Below are positions 9,910 through 19,800 of a stretch of 64,000 nucleotides of DNA, piece after piece. The DNA comes from Eutreptiella sp. 'Long Island Sound 2002' (lineage: Eukaryota; Euglenozoa; Euglenophyceae; Eutreptiales; Eutreptiaceae): assembly GCA_964036045.1 (NCBI GenBank), contig OZ038400.1, positions 13,885,079 to 13,949,078 on the forward strand, read 5' to 3'. How positions within the stretch are numbered: the stretch's first letter is position 1; the number at the start of each line of letters is the position of its first letter. The notes under the pieces were generated by a model. The model was given only the letters and a program-made list of their open reading frames with translations, did no database searches and was not told the DNA's origin. A program made the translations under genes and the position numbers.

Positions 9910-10766
9910 GATCTACAAGGGTGGAAGAGGAAAGGGAAGGGGGAACGGGACCCCGAGGGAGGGATAGGGGGGAAGAGAGACCCCCGGGAGTGGCGGTGTG
10001 GGTTGCAGAGAGTATTATCAGGGTAGTGCTTGGTGTGGCAGACTCGCCCTGCGGGTGCGGGGTTTGAATCTGGCTAAGCGGGTTGGTGTTGGAGCGGGGA
10101 ATGGAGCATCCCGCAAGGGTGGAAGAGGAAAGGGAAGGGGGAATGGGACCTCGAGGGATGGATAGGGGGGGAGAGAGACCGCCGGGAGTGGCGGTGTGGG
10201 TTGCAGAAGGTATTATCAGGGTAGTGCTTGGTGTGGCAGACTCGCCCTGCGGGTGCGGGGTTTGAATCTGGCTAAGCGGGTTGGTGTTGGAGCGGGGAAT
10301 GGAGCATCCCGCAAGGGTGGAAGAGGAAAGGGAAGGGGGAACGGGACCTCGAGGGAGGGATAGGGGGGGAGAGAGACCCCCGGGAGTGGCGGTGTGGGTT
10401 GCAGAAGGTATTATCAGGGTAGTGCTTGGTGTGGCAGACTCGCCCTGCGGGTGCGGGGTTTGAATCTGGCGAAGCGGGTTGGTGTTGGAGCAGGGAATGG
10501 AACATCCTGCAAGGGTGGAAGAGGAAAGAGAAGGGGAAGGGGGACCCCGAGGGAGGGGTAGGGGGGAAGAGAGACCCCCGGGAGTGGCGGTGTGGGTTGC
10601 AGAAGGTATTATCAGGGTAGTGCTTGGTGTGTCAGACTCGCCCTGCGGGTTCGGGGTTTGAATCTGGCTAAGCGGGTGGTGTTGGAGCGGGGAATGGAGC
10701 ATCCTGCAAGGGTGGAAGAGGAAAGGGAAGGGGGAACCAGACCCCGAGGGAGGGATAGGGGGGAAG
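9910..10766 (+). repeat. 198-bp tandem repeat, about 4.3 copies
   Basis: The block GGCAGACTCGCCCTGCGGGT (or GTCAGAC in the last copy) recurs at about 10037, 10235, 10433 and 10631, a 198-bp period. Each unit also has purine-rich AGAGGAAAGGGAAGGGGGAA and GAGGGAGGGATAGGGGGG. Since 198 is 66 codons, every frame repeats without shifting, which explains the 316-codon Pro/Ser-rich open frame on the minus strand (10822 to 9872). With no start context, domain or sign of codon constraint, that frame is probably a by-product of the repeat. Confidence 0.9.
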
Positions 10767-12203
10767 GCATTTGTCAAGTGGAATGCATCATGAAGGTGGT
10801 AGGAGGCCGTGCTGCCGTGCAAAGTACAACCAGCACCTTCCTTGTGTGGTGGAAAACATACGCAATGTTTGCCCCGATTTTACTAGGGAGCGGTGAACTA
10901 TGGCAACTATAAATTACCTGCAAATTGATCGTATTTGTGCCATGTTGCTCGGACTTGCATAATGTTTTAGTTAGTGCCATCATTGCAGCCTTGCAAATGC
11001 ATTCTGCAGTTTCTCGAAAACGAAAACTTGAGGAGAGAAGGTTCATTGCGAAGATGTCTTTTCAATTTCAAAAACACTTTTACGGCGCGCACAGGGAACA
11101 AGGACAATGATGCTCAAGGAAACCAAAGTGTAGTGCAACTGCTAATTCAAGGATGCCCTGAATCCAGAGACCTCACCAACGTGATTGGCTTGGGGCAGAG
11201 AAGCCGTGGATACATCCTGAAGGGGTCCCTTGGGTTGCCTACTATGCCTATGGAGAACTACCCAGAAACATGCCTTTTTTGTATGTATGGTTTGTGGTAA
11301 ACAGCGGAGAGACCAGCAAGGGGAGCATCCCGGGTAGGCAACTATGGGTTGGAATGTGATGTAATCATGGAGAGGAAAACATTTGTGAAGTGGAATGCAT
11401 TCTGAAGGTGGTAGGAGGCCGTGGTGCAGTGCAAAGTATACCCAGCACCCTCCTTGTATGGCAAAAAACATCCCCAATTTTTACCCCGATTTTACTAGTG
11501 ACCGGTGGACCTTAATGGAGCTGCGGCGGCTGGACAATGTTTTAGTTTCGCAAAGCGGGTTCAAATGTCCATGCCCTGATCCCAGAGACCTCATCAACGC
11601 CATTGGCTTGGGGCACAGAAGCCACCGATACATCCTGAAGGGGTCCCTTGGGTTGCCGACTATGCCTATGGAGAACTACCCAGAAACATGCCTTTTTTGT
11701 ATGTATGGTTTGTTGTAAACAGCGGAGAGACCAGCAAGGGGAGCATCCCGGGTGAGCAACTATGGGTTGGAATGTGATGCAATGATGGAGAGGAGGGCAT
11801 TTGTGAAGTGGAATGCATTCTGAAGGTAGTTGGAGGCCGTGGTGCAGTGCAAAGTATACCCAGCACCCTCCTTGTATGGCGAAAAACATCCCCAATTTTT
11901 CCCCCGAGTTTACTAGTGAGCGGTGGACCTTAATGGAGCTGCGGCGGCTTGACAATGTTTCGGTTTGGCAAAGCGGGTTTGCATGTCCATGCCCTGATCC
12001 CAGAGACCTCACCAACGTGATTGGCTTGGGGCAGGGAAGCCGTGGATACATCCTGAAGGGGTCCCTTGGGTTGCCGACTATGCCTATGGAGAACTACCCA
12101 GAAACATGCCTTTTTGGTTTGTATGGTTTGTGGTAAATAGCGGAGAGACCAGCGAGGGGAGCATCCCGGGTGAGCAACTATGGGTTGGAATGTGATGTAA
12201 TGA
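10767..12203 (+). repeat. 418-bp satellite, left block (about 3 monomers)
   Basis: Monomers with ATG landmarks at 11395 and 11813 match the large block at 22143-32558. The leftmost monomer, about 10767-11150, is highly diverged: after a recognisable start (GGCATTTGTCAAGTGGAATG) about 240 bp are unrelated before the match resumes near 11150. The block ends inside a monomer at GTGATGTAATGA (12192-12203), where the retrotransposon is inserted. The monomer interrupted here resumes at 22143. Confidence 0.93.
12192..12203 (+). repeat. Target-site duplication, left copy
   Basis: GTGATGTAATGA, the satellite sequence immediately next to the 3' end of the retrotransposon. The identical 12 bp recur at 22143-22154, where the interrupted satellite monomer continues as TAGGGAGGAAGG. 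The flanking bases differ, so the duplication is 12 bp. Confidence 0.9.
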
Positions 12204-12222
12204 GGTAGGTAGGGTAGGTAAG
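12204..12222 (-). other. Retroelement 3' tail of CTACC-type simple repeat
   Basis: On the minus strand the element ends CTTACCTACCCTACCTACC directly before the target duplication. There is no poly(A). Microsatellite-like 3' ends are known in several LINE clades. Confidence 0.7.
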
Positions 12223-12772
12223 TCGACTCGGGACTGGGGTTGCCCCGCAGGGGAAACTTACCAAAGGGCTTTTGCTCACCCACCCACGTCCCTAGTTCAC
12301 GTGCCCCTACAAAGCGGCTCCCCCACATGGGGGAAGGGCGCGGTCGCCGCGAGCAGTACCCTACAGCGGGTTCTGCCCAGAGAGGTAACCCATGTTCGAC
12401 CGAAGTCTAACTTTCCTCTCCTTCGGGCGGATGATACATGGGGGAGGGTCCCACCGCACATCCTCATCAACCTCCGGATTCTGGGGCCCAGGGGCCCGGA
12501 GCCAGGCCAAAGGCCCTGTCCTGCAGGCACCCCCACCTGGGATGGTTTTCAGTAGGTGTGAGGCGACTTGAAGAAGCACGTGCTACGGGACTCGCATGCC
12601 GTGGCACACACTCACACCTGCTGACTCGGTCGAGCTTGCGCTCTCCCGGGGGGTCGGGGGTTCGAAGTAGGCCGTTGTGGCCGGTTGGTCGGTCGTATGG
12701 TACGGTTGCGGTGTAGTTTGTTAATGTAGGTAGGTCGGTTGCGTGATGGTAGAGCCAAGTTTTGTTCGTGGG
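12223..12772 (-). other. Retroelement 3' end, non-coding
   Basis: GC-rich with short ORFs on both strands and no domain. A hairpin with arms CCCCCA/TGGGGG sits near 12321-12334, about 120 bp from the 3' end, where many LINEs carry a stem-loop recognised by their reverse transcriptase. Whether this one has that role is unknown. Confidence 0.4.
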
Positions 12773-13900
12773 CATGGTCGTCGGCGGGCGCGGCGCACCA
12801 CGGCGTCACCAACCCTTTGGACGCCGTTCTCGTTTCGACCCGTGCACGCCTGGCTGGTCTGGTGTTGGCCGGCTTGCGTGGCGTCTGTTTACGGTCAAGT
12901 GGCGGCTGCAGCTGCGGTGTTGTTGGTTGGCAGTCGTCTTGGCCGCCTCATGGTCGGCTTGGTTTGCGTGGGTTCCATTCCGCCGCATGTTGTTTTTGCA
13001 GCTGGCATGTCCGTGTCGGTGCTGGTCAGTGGCGTCGTGGTTTGTCCAAGTGTAGTGTTGTGTGATTTGTTACCGTTGGTTGGCCGCGTTTGTATTGGCA
13101 GCGTTGTGGTGTTCTGCTGTGTTCGTTGGTATGATCGTCGGTGGGCGTGGCACACCACGGTGTTGCCAACCCGTTGGGCGCCGTTTCCGTTTTGACCCGT
13201 GCACGCCTGGCTGGTTTGGTGTTGGCCGGCTTGCGTGTGGTCTGTTTACGGTCAAGTGGTGGCTGCAGCTGTGGTGCGGTTGGTGCGTGGTTGTCCTGGC
13301 CGCCTCATGGTCGGCCTGGTTCGTGTGGGTTCCGTTGCGCTGCTGCCGGTGGTGCTATCATCCAATCCTGCCCGTTTAGCCAGCACGTTTGTGTCTGCGT
13401 CGGTTTGTGGCGTCTTGGTTTGTACAAGTGTCGTGTAGTGTAGTTTGGGAACGTTCGTGGGCCGCGTCCGCAGCGGTAGAGTCGCAGTGTTCCTCTGTGC
13501 TTGTGGCCATGGTGGTCAGGGGGCGCGGTTCGCTACGGTGTCGCTAGCTCGTTGGTTGTCGCTCTCGCACCGGCCCATGCACGCCCGGCCAGCTTGGCGC
13601 TGGTCGGTGCGCGCGCGGTCTGTTCATGGTCACGTTGCGTCCGCTGTAGTGGTTCTGGCGGTGTGTGGTCGTGTTAGTCGCCTCTTGGTTGGTTTGTTCG
13701 GCGTTCGTTCCTTGTCGTCGCAGAGGGCGTTCGCGCAGTCGCATTTGTTGTGTGCAGGTGTGCCGCTTGTTGCGACGTTAGTCGGTGCCAGGTGTGTGGG
13801 GCCGGCACGGTACGTTTGTACTGTGCGCCGCCCGCCCGCCGCGGGGGAGAAAAGCCATGACAAGTGGTTGGACCGCTGTAAAAAGGTTTTTTCCCCCTGT
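12773..13900 (-). repeat. Retroelement 3' region: three ~357-378-bp tandem units
   Basis: Matching landmarks start at 12773 (CATGGTCGTCGGCGGGCGCG), 13130 and 13508. Each unit then has GTGCACGCCTGGCTGGT or a variant, and GTCTGTTTACGGTCAAGTGG or a variant. The first two are similar; the third is clearly more diverged. Val/Trp/Cys-rich open frames on the plus strand follow the repeats and have no start context or domain, so they are not called as genes. Confidence 0.75.
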
Positions 13901-14530
13901 CGGTGCCCTGTTCCCTGCCCCGCCCTGGCAGTGTTGCATGCACAATCCATTATCCGGTATTTCGCGGTGCTCCGTAGCCGTACTTCCAGTTTCGCTTGTG
14001 CCACTGATATGTACACCCCCCGTCGGTGGCAAGGCCCCGCCGGTCCCCCTCGGTGTGTCCCTGTGCTCCCCACGGGAGCCGCAGGGCGTTGCTCCGGCTC
14101 GCCGGTGCTGTGCACGTGCTCGTGCCTGTCTGTCTGCCTTGCGCCTTTTCCCGTCGTGCGTTGCGGGTCATTCGGATGGCGTGTCTGTGTCATGGTGCCG
14201 GGTGTGGTGGCTAGGATGGTTAGGGTGGTTGGGCTTGTGCTGCGGTGTCGGGACGCTCCGTCCGACGTGGCGGGCTGGGCTCGGCGTAACACACCCGTGC
14301 CTGTTGGCGAGGGGGGTCGGCGCGGCCCGGTGTGGTGAGCTTGTGGCCCCCCGCATGCCCCGGGTAGGGTTGTGGAGGACAGGAGTACCGGGTAGTGTTG
14401 CAACCCCCCTCCCTCTCATGGACGCTGTTAACTGTCTGCGGGGGGTGTGCCCCTTGTACCATTCGCATAGGTTATACGTGTCGTAACCTTAAGCGTCCCA
14501 GGCGCTCAACTCCCCGGCGGAGGTGCGCGC
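13901..14530 (-). other. Retroelement 3' region, single-copy GC-rich part
   Basis: Long overlapping open frames on both strands as expected from high GC. No domain is recognised. It lies between two sets of tandem repeats inside the element. Confidence 0.4.
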
Positions 14531-15925
14531 TGGTCCCTGCAGTGCACTTATCTCCGGATGCTCGCCCTGGACAGTAATACTCTGGCCGGTGGTTCGTCAA
14601 CATTCTTGTGGTTATCGGCCCGGCCGCGGGTTCCGCGTATTTGGCCCTGCCCTTTGCCCGGCCCCTTGTGGATCCGGCTCGCGGGAGAGGAGGGTGAGGC
14701 GGGTAGACGGGTCCGGGCGTGGCGCCGCCCCGTTCCCTGGTGCAGGTGGGTCGCGGGGTCCGAGAAGCGTGGCCCTCGCCCGGGGGGTTGTAGGAGGAAG
14801 TCGTGGGGTTTCCGTGCGTGCTTGACACCACGGGTTGCGAAGGCTGACCTCCACTCTCCGGGCATCTGTTGCATGTGTCGGGCATGTTGACGTCCGTCTC
14901 GTCGGGTCGTCGGACCGTCAGGTGTTGCTGGGGTGTGTTGCGCGGCTGTGTGCCACCGGGTCGTCGCGGTAGGACCTGTTGCCAGGCGCGGCTCCGGGTC
15001 CTGGGGGGGCGTCCCATGCTTCGCACCGGGGCGCCGTGGGGGTTACCGAAGTTTGCGTGCACAAGGGCTGGGCGTGCCGCCCGGGTCTCCGCCTCAGTGC
15101 GGACGGCAGATTGCCGTCAATCGCACAGCGCCAGTGCCCGGATCTGGTGGCGTGTGCTGTTCGACAACACCCCCGTGGTCATCGGTTCGGCCGAGGACTC
15201 CGCGTGTGTGGCTGGCCCCTTTGCCCGGCCCCTCGCTGACCCGTTACGTGGGGGAGGAGGGTCAGGTGGGATGGCGGTCCCGGGTGTGGCGCTGCCCCAT
15301 TTCCTTATTGCAGGCGGGTCGCTGAGGTCCGGGAAGTGCGGCCCTAGTCCGAGGGATGTGGGAAGAGGTCGCCGGGGTCGTATTTGTGTCCGACACCGTG
15401 GGCTGCTAAGGCTAGCCTCCACTCCTTGGGTGTGTGTTGTGCGTGCCGGGCAGGTGGACGCCGTCCCCGCTGGTGCGTCCGGCCGACGGGTGGTGCCGTA
15501 GCATGTTGCGCGGCCGCGCGTTGCTGGGTTGTACGAGGGGTCTTGTTGGGCGAGGTCTGCCCGGTCGGGGTCGTTGTGGTTCGTGGCCGACCCTGCTGCC
15601 GCTGGCGCAACGGTCATCGTCCGGCCCTCTGGTGGGAGGAGGCGGTCCCGGGTCCGCCGCGCCGTTTCTTCCCTGCCCGTGGCTTGCGTGGGACTCGTGC
15701 CGTGCGCGTGCGGCCGTGCGTCGTTGCTGCAGGTCCTGTGGTTGGTCGCGGGTCAGAGCCCTGGGGGGTTACCCTTACGTCGTACAAGGGCGCTGCGGAG
15801 GGCACTGAAGATCTCGTGCAACAGGGCCCCGTGCGCCGCCCGGGCCTCCGTCTCAATGCGGATGGCGGGCTGCAGCTGCCCACCCAGCGCCAGTGCCCGG
15901 ATCTGGTGGATCGCGAAGACGTGGC
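14531..15925 (-). repeat. Tandem, decayed copies of the element's ORF 3' end
   Basis: CCTTTGCCCGGCCCCT occurs at 14651 and 15218 (567 bp apart), and GTGCCCGGATCTGGTGG at 15134 and 15893 (759 bp apart). The copy at 15833-15925 is inside the protease-type ORF. The downstream copies resemble it (HQIRALAL is still readable near 15120-15143) but are frame-broken. The array thus seems to be built from the coding 3' end plus spacer, with the copy fused to the ORF being the intact one. Confidence 0.65.
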
Positions 15926-16841
15926 ATAGGTTGGGCTCAGTGGGGGTTTCAGCCGTCGGTTCCGGGATGGCCTCCATCTGCTGCCGGTCGTCGAGGTAGA
16001 ATCTCCACGCCGCTGACCACGATGTGGTGTGCGGCCAGCGGCGCCGCGCCCACCGCCAGAGGCAGTAGAGGGCGTGGCCTGGGTGCCAGGGGCCTGCCGC
16101 CCCCGAAACAATGGCCGTCAGGGGGTCCGGGGGTTGTTTTGGGAGCAGGGGGGTAGGGTTGTCCGGCAGGCCCGTGGTCGACCAGAGCATGGAGTTGACG
16201 GCCTCCAAGCTCCAATGGTTGTCCTGCGGGTGCGGGATGATCCGCACCTGGTAGTAGTGGCCATTGTCCAACACGATCATGGCGATGGTACTGGGGTCAC
16301 GTTCGCGCGGCGGGGGTGTTGCGCGCGTCGTCTCCGGGTATTGTGCCGTCAGGTTCGTGAGGTTGTGCCCCCTGCTACGGGCGGTCCCGCTTTCCCATGC
16401 CTCCAGGCCCTTGTGCGGCGGGATACGGAGGTTGTCGGGTCTGGGTGGTGGGGCGGCCCGCTCCCGGCCTCCGGTGGTGGGTGCGGGCCTGGGGTCAGTC
16501 GGTGGCGCTATGAGCGTGTGTACCCAGCCCAGGTGTGGGACCCATACGCCCCCTTGGGCCGGTTGGTGGATGTTGAACCACCAGATCCATGCTTCAATGA
16601 GGTCGTCAGAGACCTGTGTCCCGGGGGTGTCGAGCGCCTGGAGCTGTCGCATAAAGATTTGGGTTGTCGGGGCATGTGGCAGGGGGACTACGGCGAAAAG
16701 CCTGTTCGGGTCGATGTTACGGAGGTGTTCCCGGAGGGTGGCCAACAGCTCGCTGGAGGGCGTGGAGGCTTGGATGTCGTAGAGCGCCTTCAGTCCTGCG
16801 TCGTCGAAGGGATCCGTGCCCCGTTGCTGTGGCGGTCGGGG
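15753..16841 (-). CDS. Retroelement ORF, C-terminal part: C48 (Ulp1)-like protease-type domain
   Basis: The frame is open from about 16855 to 15753. There is no ATG at its start (a TTG stands at 16745), and protein-like sequence (DPFDDAGLKALYDIQ) extends upstream into the C-run where it meets the RING frame, so it is probably the rest of that ORF. Counting from the TTG, residues 45-79 (VSDDLIEAWIWWFN, then VWVPHLGWVHTLI) match the N-terminal helices of Ulp1-type peptidases. GHYYQV (His163), EAVNSM (Asn184) and LYCLW (Cys228) sit where the His, Asp and Cys of the triad are expected, with Asn in place of Asp. Such proteases cleave SUMO or ubiquitin-like linkages, or viral polyproteins. A C-terminal helix segment (HQIRALALGGQLQPAIRIE) follows. 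Confidence 0.55.
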   Translation of the reverse strand, partial: PRPPQQRGTDPFDDAGLKALYDIQASTPSSELLATLREHLRNIDPNRLFAVVPLPHAPTTQIFMRQLQALDTPGTQVSDDLIEAWIWWFNIHQPAQGGVWVPHLGWVHTLIAPPTDPRPAPTTGGRERAAPPPRPDNLRIPPHKGLEAWESGTARSRGHNLTNLTAQYPETTRATPPPRERDPSTIAMIVLDNGHYYQVRIIPHPQDNHWSLEAVNSMLWSTTGLPDNPTPLLPKQPPDPLTAIVSGAAGPWHPGHALYCLWRWARRRWPHTTSWSAAWRFYLDDRQQMEAIPEPTAETPTEPNLCHVFAIHQIRALALGGQLQPAIRIETEARAAHGALLHEIFSALRSALVRRKGNPPGL

Positions 16842-19800
16842 GGGCGGGGGGGGGCATGGCCACCCGGTCTTGGTCGAGTGCCGCGTCAGCCGGGGAGGGG
16901 TGCCGTGAGGTGGCGCCCGGTTGTCCCCCAGGCACGTACTCCGCGGGGGGTTCCCGTTGCCGGGGCATCGAGCAGGGCGTGGCGGTGGGCAGCGGGCCAG
17001 CGGGCTCCTGGGGGCTGAGGGTCCCCGTCATCTCCGTGTCCGCCCTTGGTCCGCTCACGTCGTGTCCCAGCTGCTGCGACGTGCTATCTGTGGCCTTGCG
17101 GCTTCTGGACTGCGGGGAGGGCTGCCCCCCCGCCCCTTGCATAGGGCTGGGCTGGGGCGCGGGCTCCCTTGGTCGCGTGTCCGTGGCGTGTGGTCCTCTG
17201 GGTAGCGGATTGGCCGCTGACCCCGGGAGGGAGGCGGCTGATGAGCTGGACGTTTCGCCCGCCGTCTGGCGAGGGTCCGCTTGAAGCGTTGCTTGCCGCT
17301 CGCGCTCGGCCGGCGTGAGAATGGTGGGGATGTGCGTCCGCTCGGTGCGGGGCCTCTTGGAATGGCGTCTTGGGTCGGAGGTCGATGATGTTCGCCGAGC
17401 TTGGGGGTCGCGGGGGCCCCCGTGGTCCTTGTCCATATCCTCATTGAGGACGACTCGTCGCGCTGCGGGGGGCGGCGTGCGGCTGCGGCGACGGGATCGG
17501 CCAGGGTGCCTCGTTTCTTGGCGCTGCTCCGGCGTGTCGCCTTGCACCCTCGAGGCGTGGGGACTGCCCGGGCTCCTCCGTGGGGCGAACGGCCGCAGGG
17601 GGCTGCTGTATGTGCCAGAGGGGGAACCCCTACCGGCTGGTGGACCCCGTGGGTGTTCCGGTGAGTTTCGGCGCGCCGCCTGCCTTGGGGGCTCTGGGAC
17701 GTCTTGGGACCGCGGCTGCCGGTGGCCTGAGGCATGTCCCTGGTGGCCCGGTGATCCAGGGATGTTCCAGATATTATGGTCCTGCATGGCCGCACGGATG
17801 CGCAGGGCGGCGCGCTGGTGCCACCGCCAGTGCAGTCTGTTCATTTCATCTGGGCTGTAGGCTCCCATATGCGCCATGAGCCGGGTGGCCACATAGCGCC
17901 ATTGGTCGGGGCGGTCCATGGTGGCAGGGGGCGTGTGCCCTGTCTGATGACCAAACGTGACGTCTGCCATGGTGCGTGTTCCCTCTGCGAGGTGGCGGGA
18001 CCACGAAGAAAGTACCCATCGTATGCGGACCGCCAGTTCGAGCTGCTCTCCTGTGACAAGCCTGGGGATCCAGAAGCTTAGGTCTTGGGTCGCTTCTTGC
18101 TCTGCTTGTTCGCTGGGGTGGCGGGCGTCACCCTCCAAGCGTGCATAGTCCAGGTCTCCCCGCCCCCAGGGCGGGGCGGCCCCCAGCGGTGGGGCGACAG
18201 GCTCACTCGCGCTGTTGGTGGCCGCTTCCACGCGCGTGCCCTCACCTGGCGCGTTGCGCTCGTCCGTAGTCCGGTCCGCCGCGCCGCTCGCGGTCGTCTG
18301 CCCCTCGCCCGTAGCGGCAATCTGCCCCAGGGTGGTGTAGTCGCGCTGGAGGTGCGCTTGTCGTGGCACCGTGAGGGGCCTATCGTCCGCCTGGTCGCGT
18401 TGTGGTTCCGGGTGGACGCGTGGCATCTCCGGTGCTGGGACCGCCTGGGGCTCATCCCTGCAGGAGTCCATGAAGGCATTGAAGGGGTCGTCGTCGCGGT
18501 TGTGCCCGCTGGGTGACGTTCCTCCTTCGTCCGCGCGCTGGGGCGTGTCGGGTGTGGTTTCCCGGGCCTCTGACCCCGCGCTGGTTTCCGGTGGATCTTG
18601 CAGCAGCGCCTCCCCTGGCGTGCTGGTGTCTGCGCAGGCCGCCAGGTGCGCCCGGGGGGCGGCGCCCGCGTGATCCGCGGTCGAGGGCCGGTGGGGGCCC
18701 TCCGCACACCCGGTGTCTGGAGCTGGCCCCTCGGGTTCCGCGTCAGGCTGGCCATCTGCCAATGCCTCGTCTCCTCTGTGTGCCGTGTCGTTCGTCAGGT
18801 CGGCACTCCGCATTGATGTCGGGTCCGTTCCCCCGCCAGGTTCTCCGATTGGTGCTGGTGTCGGCGTGCGTTGCGGGGGTCTCTGCAGTCCTTCCGCGCC
18901 CACCACGGGCGCGTCGCGCTGCGGTTCGGTCGGCGGTGTAGGCGGTTCGGCGCCATCGTCCGCCGGCGGCGGTGCCCCCCGGGCGTGGCCTCCCGCCACG
19001 GGTGGCGGCTCGGGTAGGCCCCCCAGGCCCGCGGGCTGCGGGGCGCCCGCCGGGGCGGCAGTGCGTGGCGGATCCGGGCCGGGGCCTGGGCCGGGGGCCG
19101 GGCGGCCGGGAGATGACGGTTCTGCCGGTCGTGCTGGTGGTCTGGTTGGTGGGGCGTGGTGCTGCTGGTGCACCGACCCGCCGTGCGTTTTGGCCGGTAG
19201 GTATTCCCTGCCGGACGTTGCCGAAGCCCGGGGGGTTAGGCCCCCGGTGGGGCCGTTGGTGTGGGGGTGCCCAGCGTCGGAGGGCCGGGCGGTGGTGGCG
19301 TCGGTCGGGGTAGCGGTGTGTGTCCGTGTGTGGAGGTTGTCGGTCGGCGTGTAAGTTGGGTCCGCTGCCGGCCGGTCAGGTGCGCCGCGGTGCGGGCGGG
19401 GTTCCATGTGGGCCTGTGTTGTTGCCGCTTGGCTGGCCGCCGGCCGTGGGCCGTGCGCAGGCGCGACGGGTGGTGTTAGGGGTTGCGGGCTCCCTGTGGG
19501 GCTCGGGGCCGGTACCTTGTGCCGATGTGCGTTGCCGGGGGGCTGCCCGGGCTGGGTACCCACCGCACCCGTATTTGTGGGGCCGGGTAGGGCTCCACTC
19601 CTGGCAGGTGATGCTAGGTGTCCCCGGCTCCCTGTGGCCGCGTGGTGTTGTGTTGGTTGTCGTTGCGCCGCCCGTTTGGACGCACGCTCTTGTCGGGGGC
19701 TCTGTGGTCTGCCGGCCCTAGATGGTGCCGGACCGCCTGTAGTCCGCGTGGCGTTGGCGGCGTGTTGTTGGTGTGGTTCGGCGGCGGGTGTGGGGGGGGC

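Noticed and set aside
10020-10720. tRNA or tRNA-derived SINE suggested by GGGTTTGAATCTGG (B-box-like) in each 198-bp unit
   Set aside because: The bases around it do not form a T-arm stem, and no A-box or cloverleaf can be drawn at the correct distance.
9872-10822. 316-codon Pro/Ser-rich minus-strand frame as a gene
   Set aside because: It coincides with the 198-bp array, whose length is a multiple of three, so openness of one unit is copied to all. The plus strand is open too.
12640-12680. tRNA gene suggested by GGGGGTTCGAAGTAGG
   Set aside because: A TTCGAA core alone; no acceptor, D or anticodon stem can be found upstream.
12743-14338. Val/Cys/Trp-rich plus-strand frames in the retroelement 3' region as membrane proteins
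   Set aside because: High-GC, tandemly repeated sequence with frames open on both strands; hydrophobicity follows GTT/TGG-rich composition, and the element's real genes are on the other strand.
17055-18755. Second long minus-strand frames overlapping the RING ORF as separate genes
   Set aside because: They are Arg/Pro-rich out-of-frame translations of the same GC-rich coding sequence without domains.
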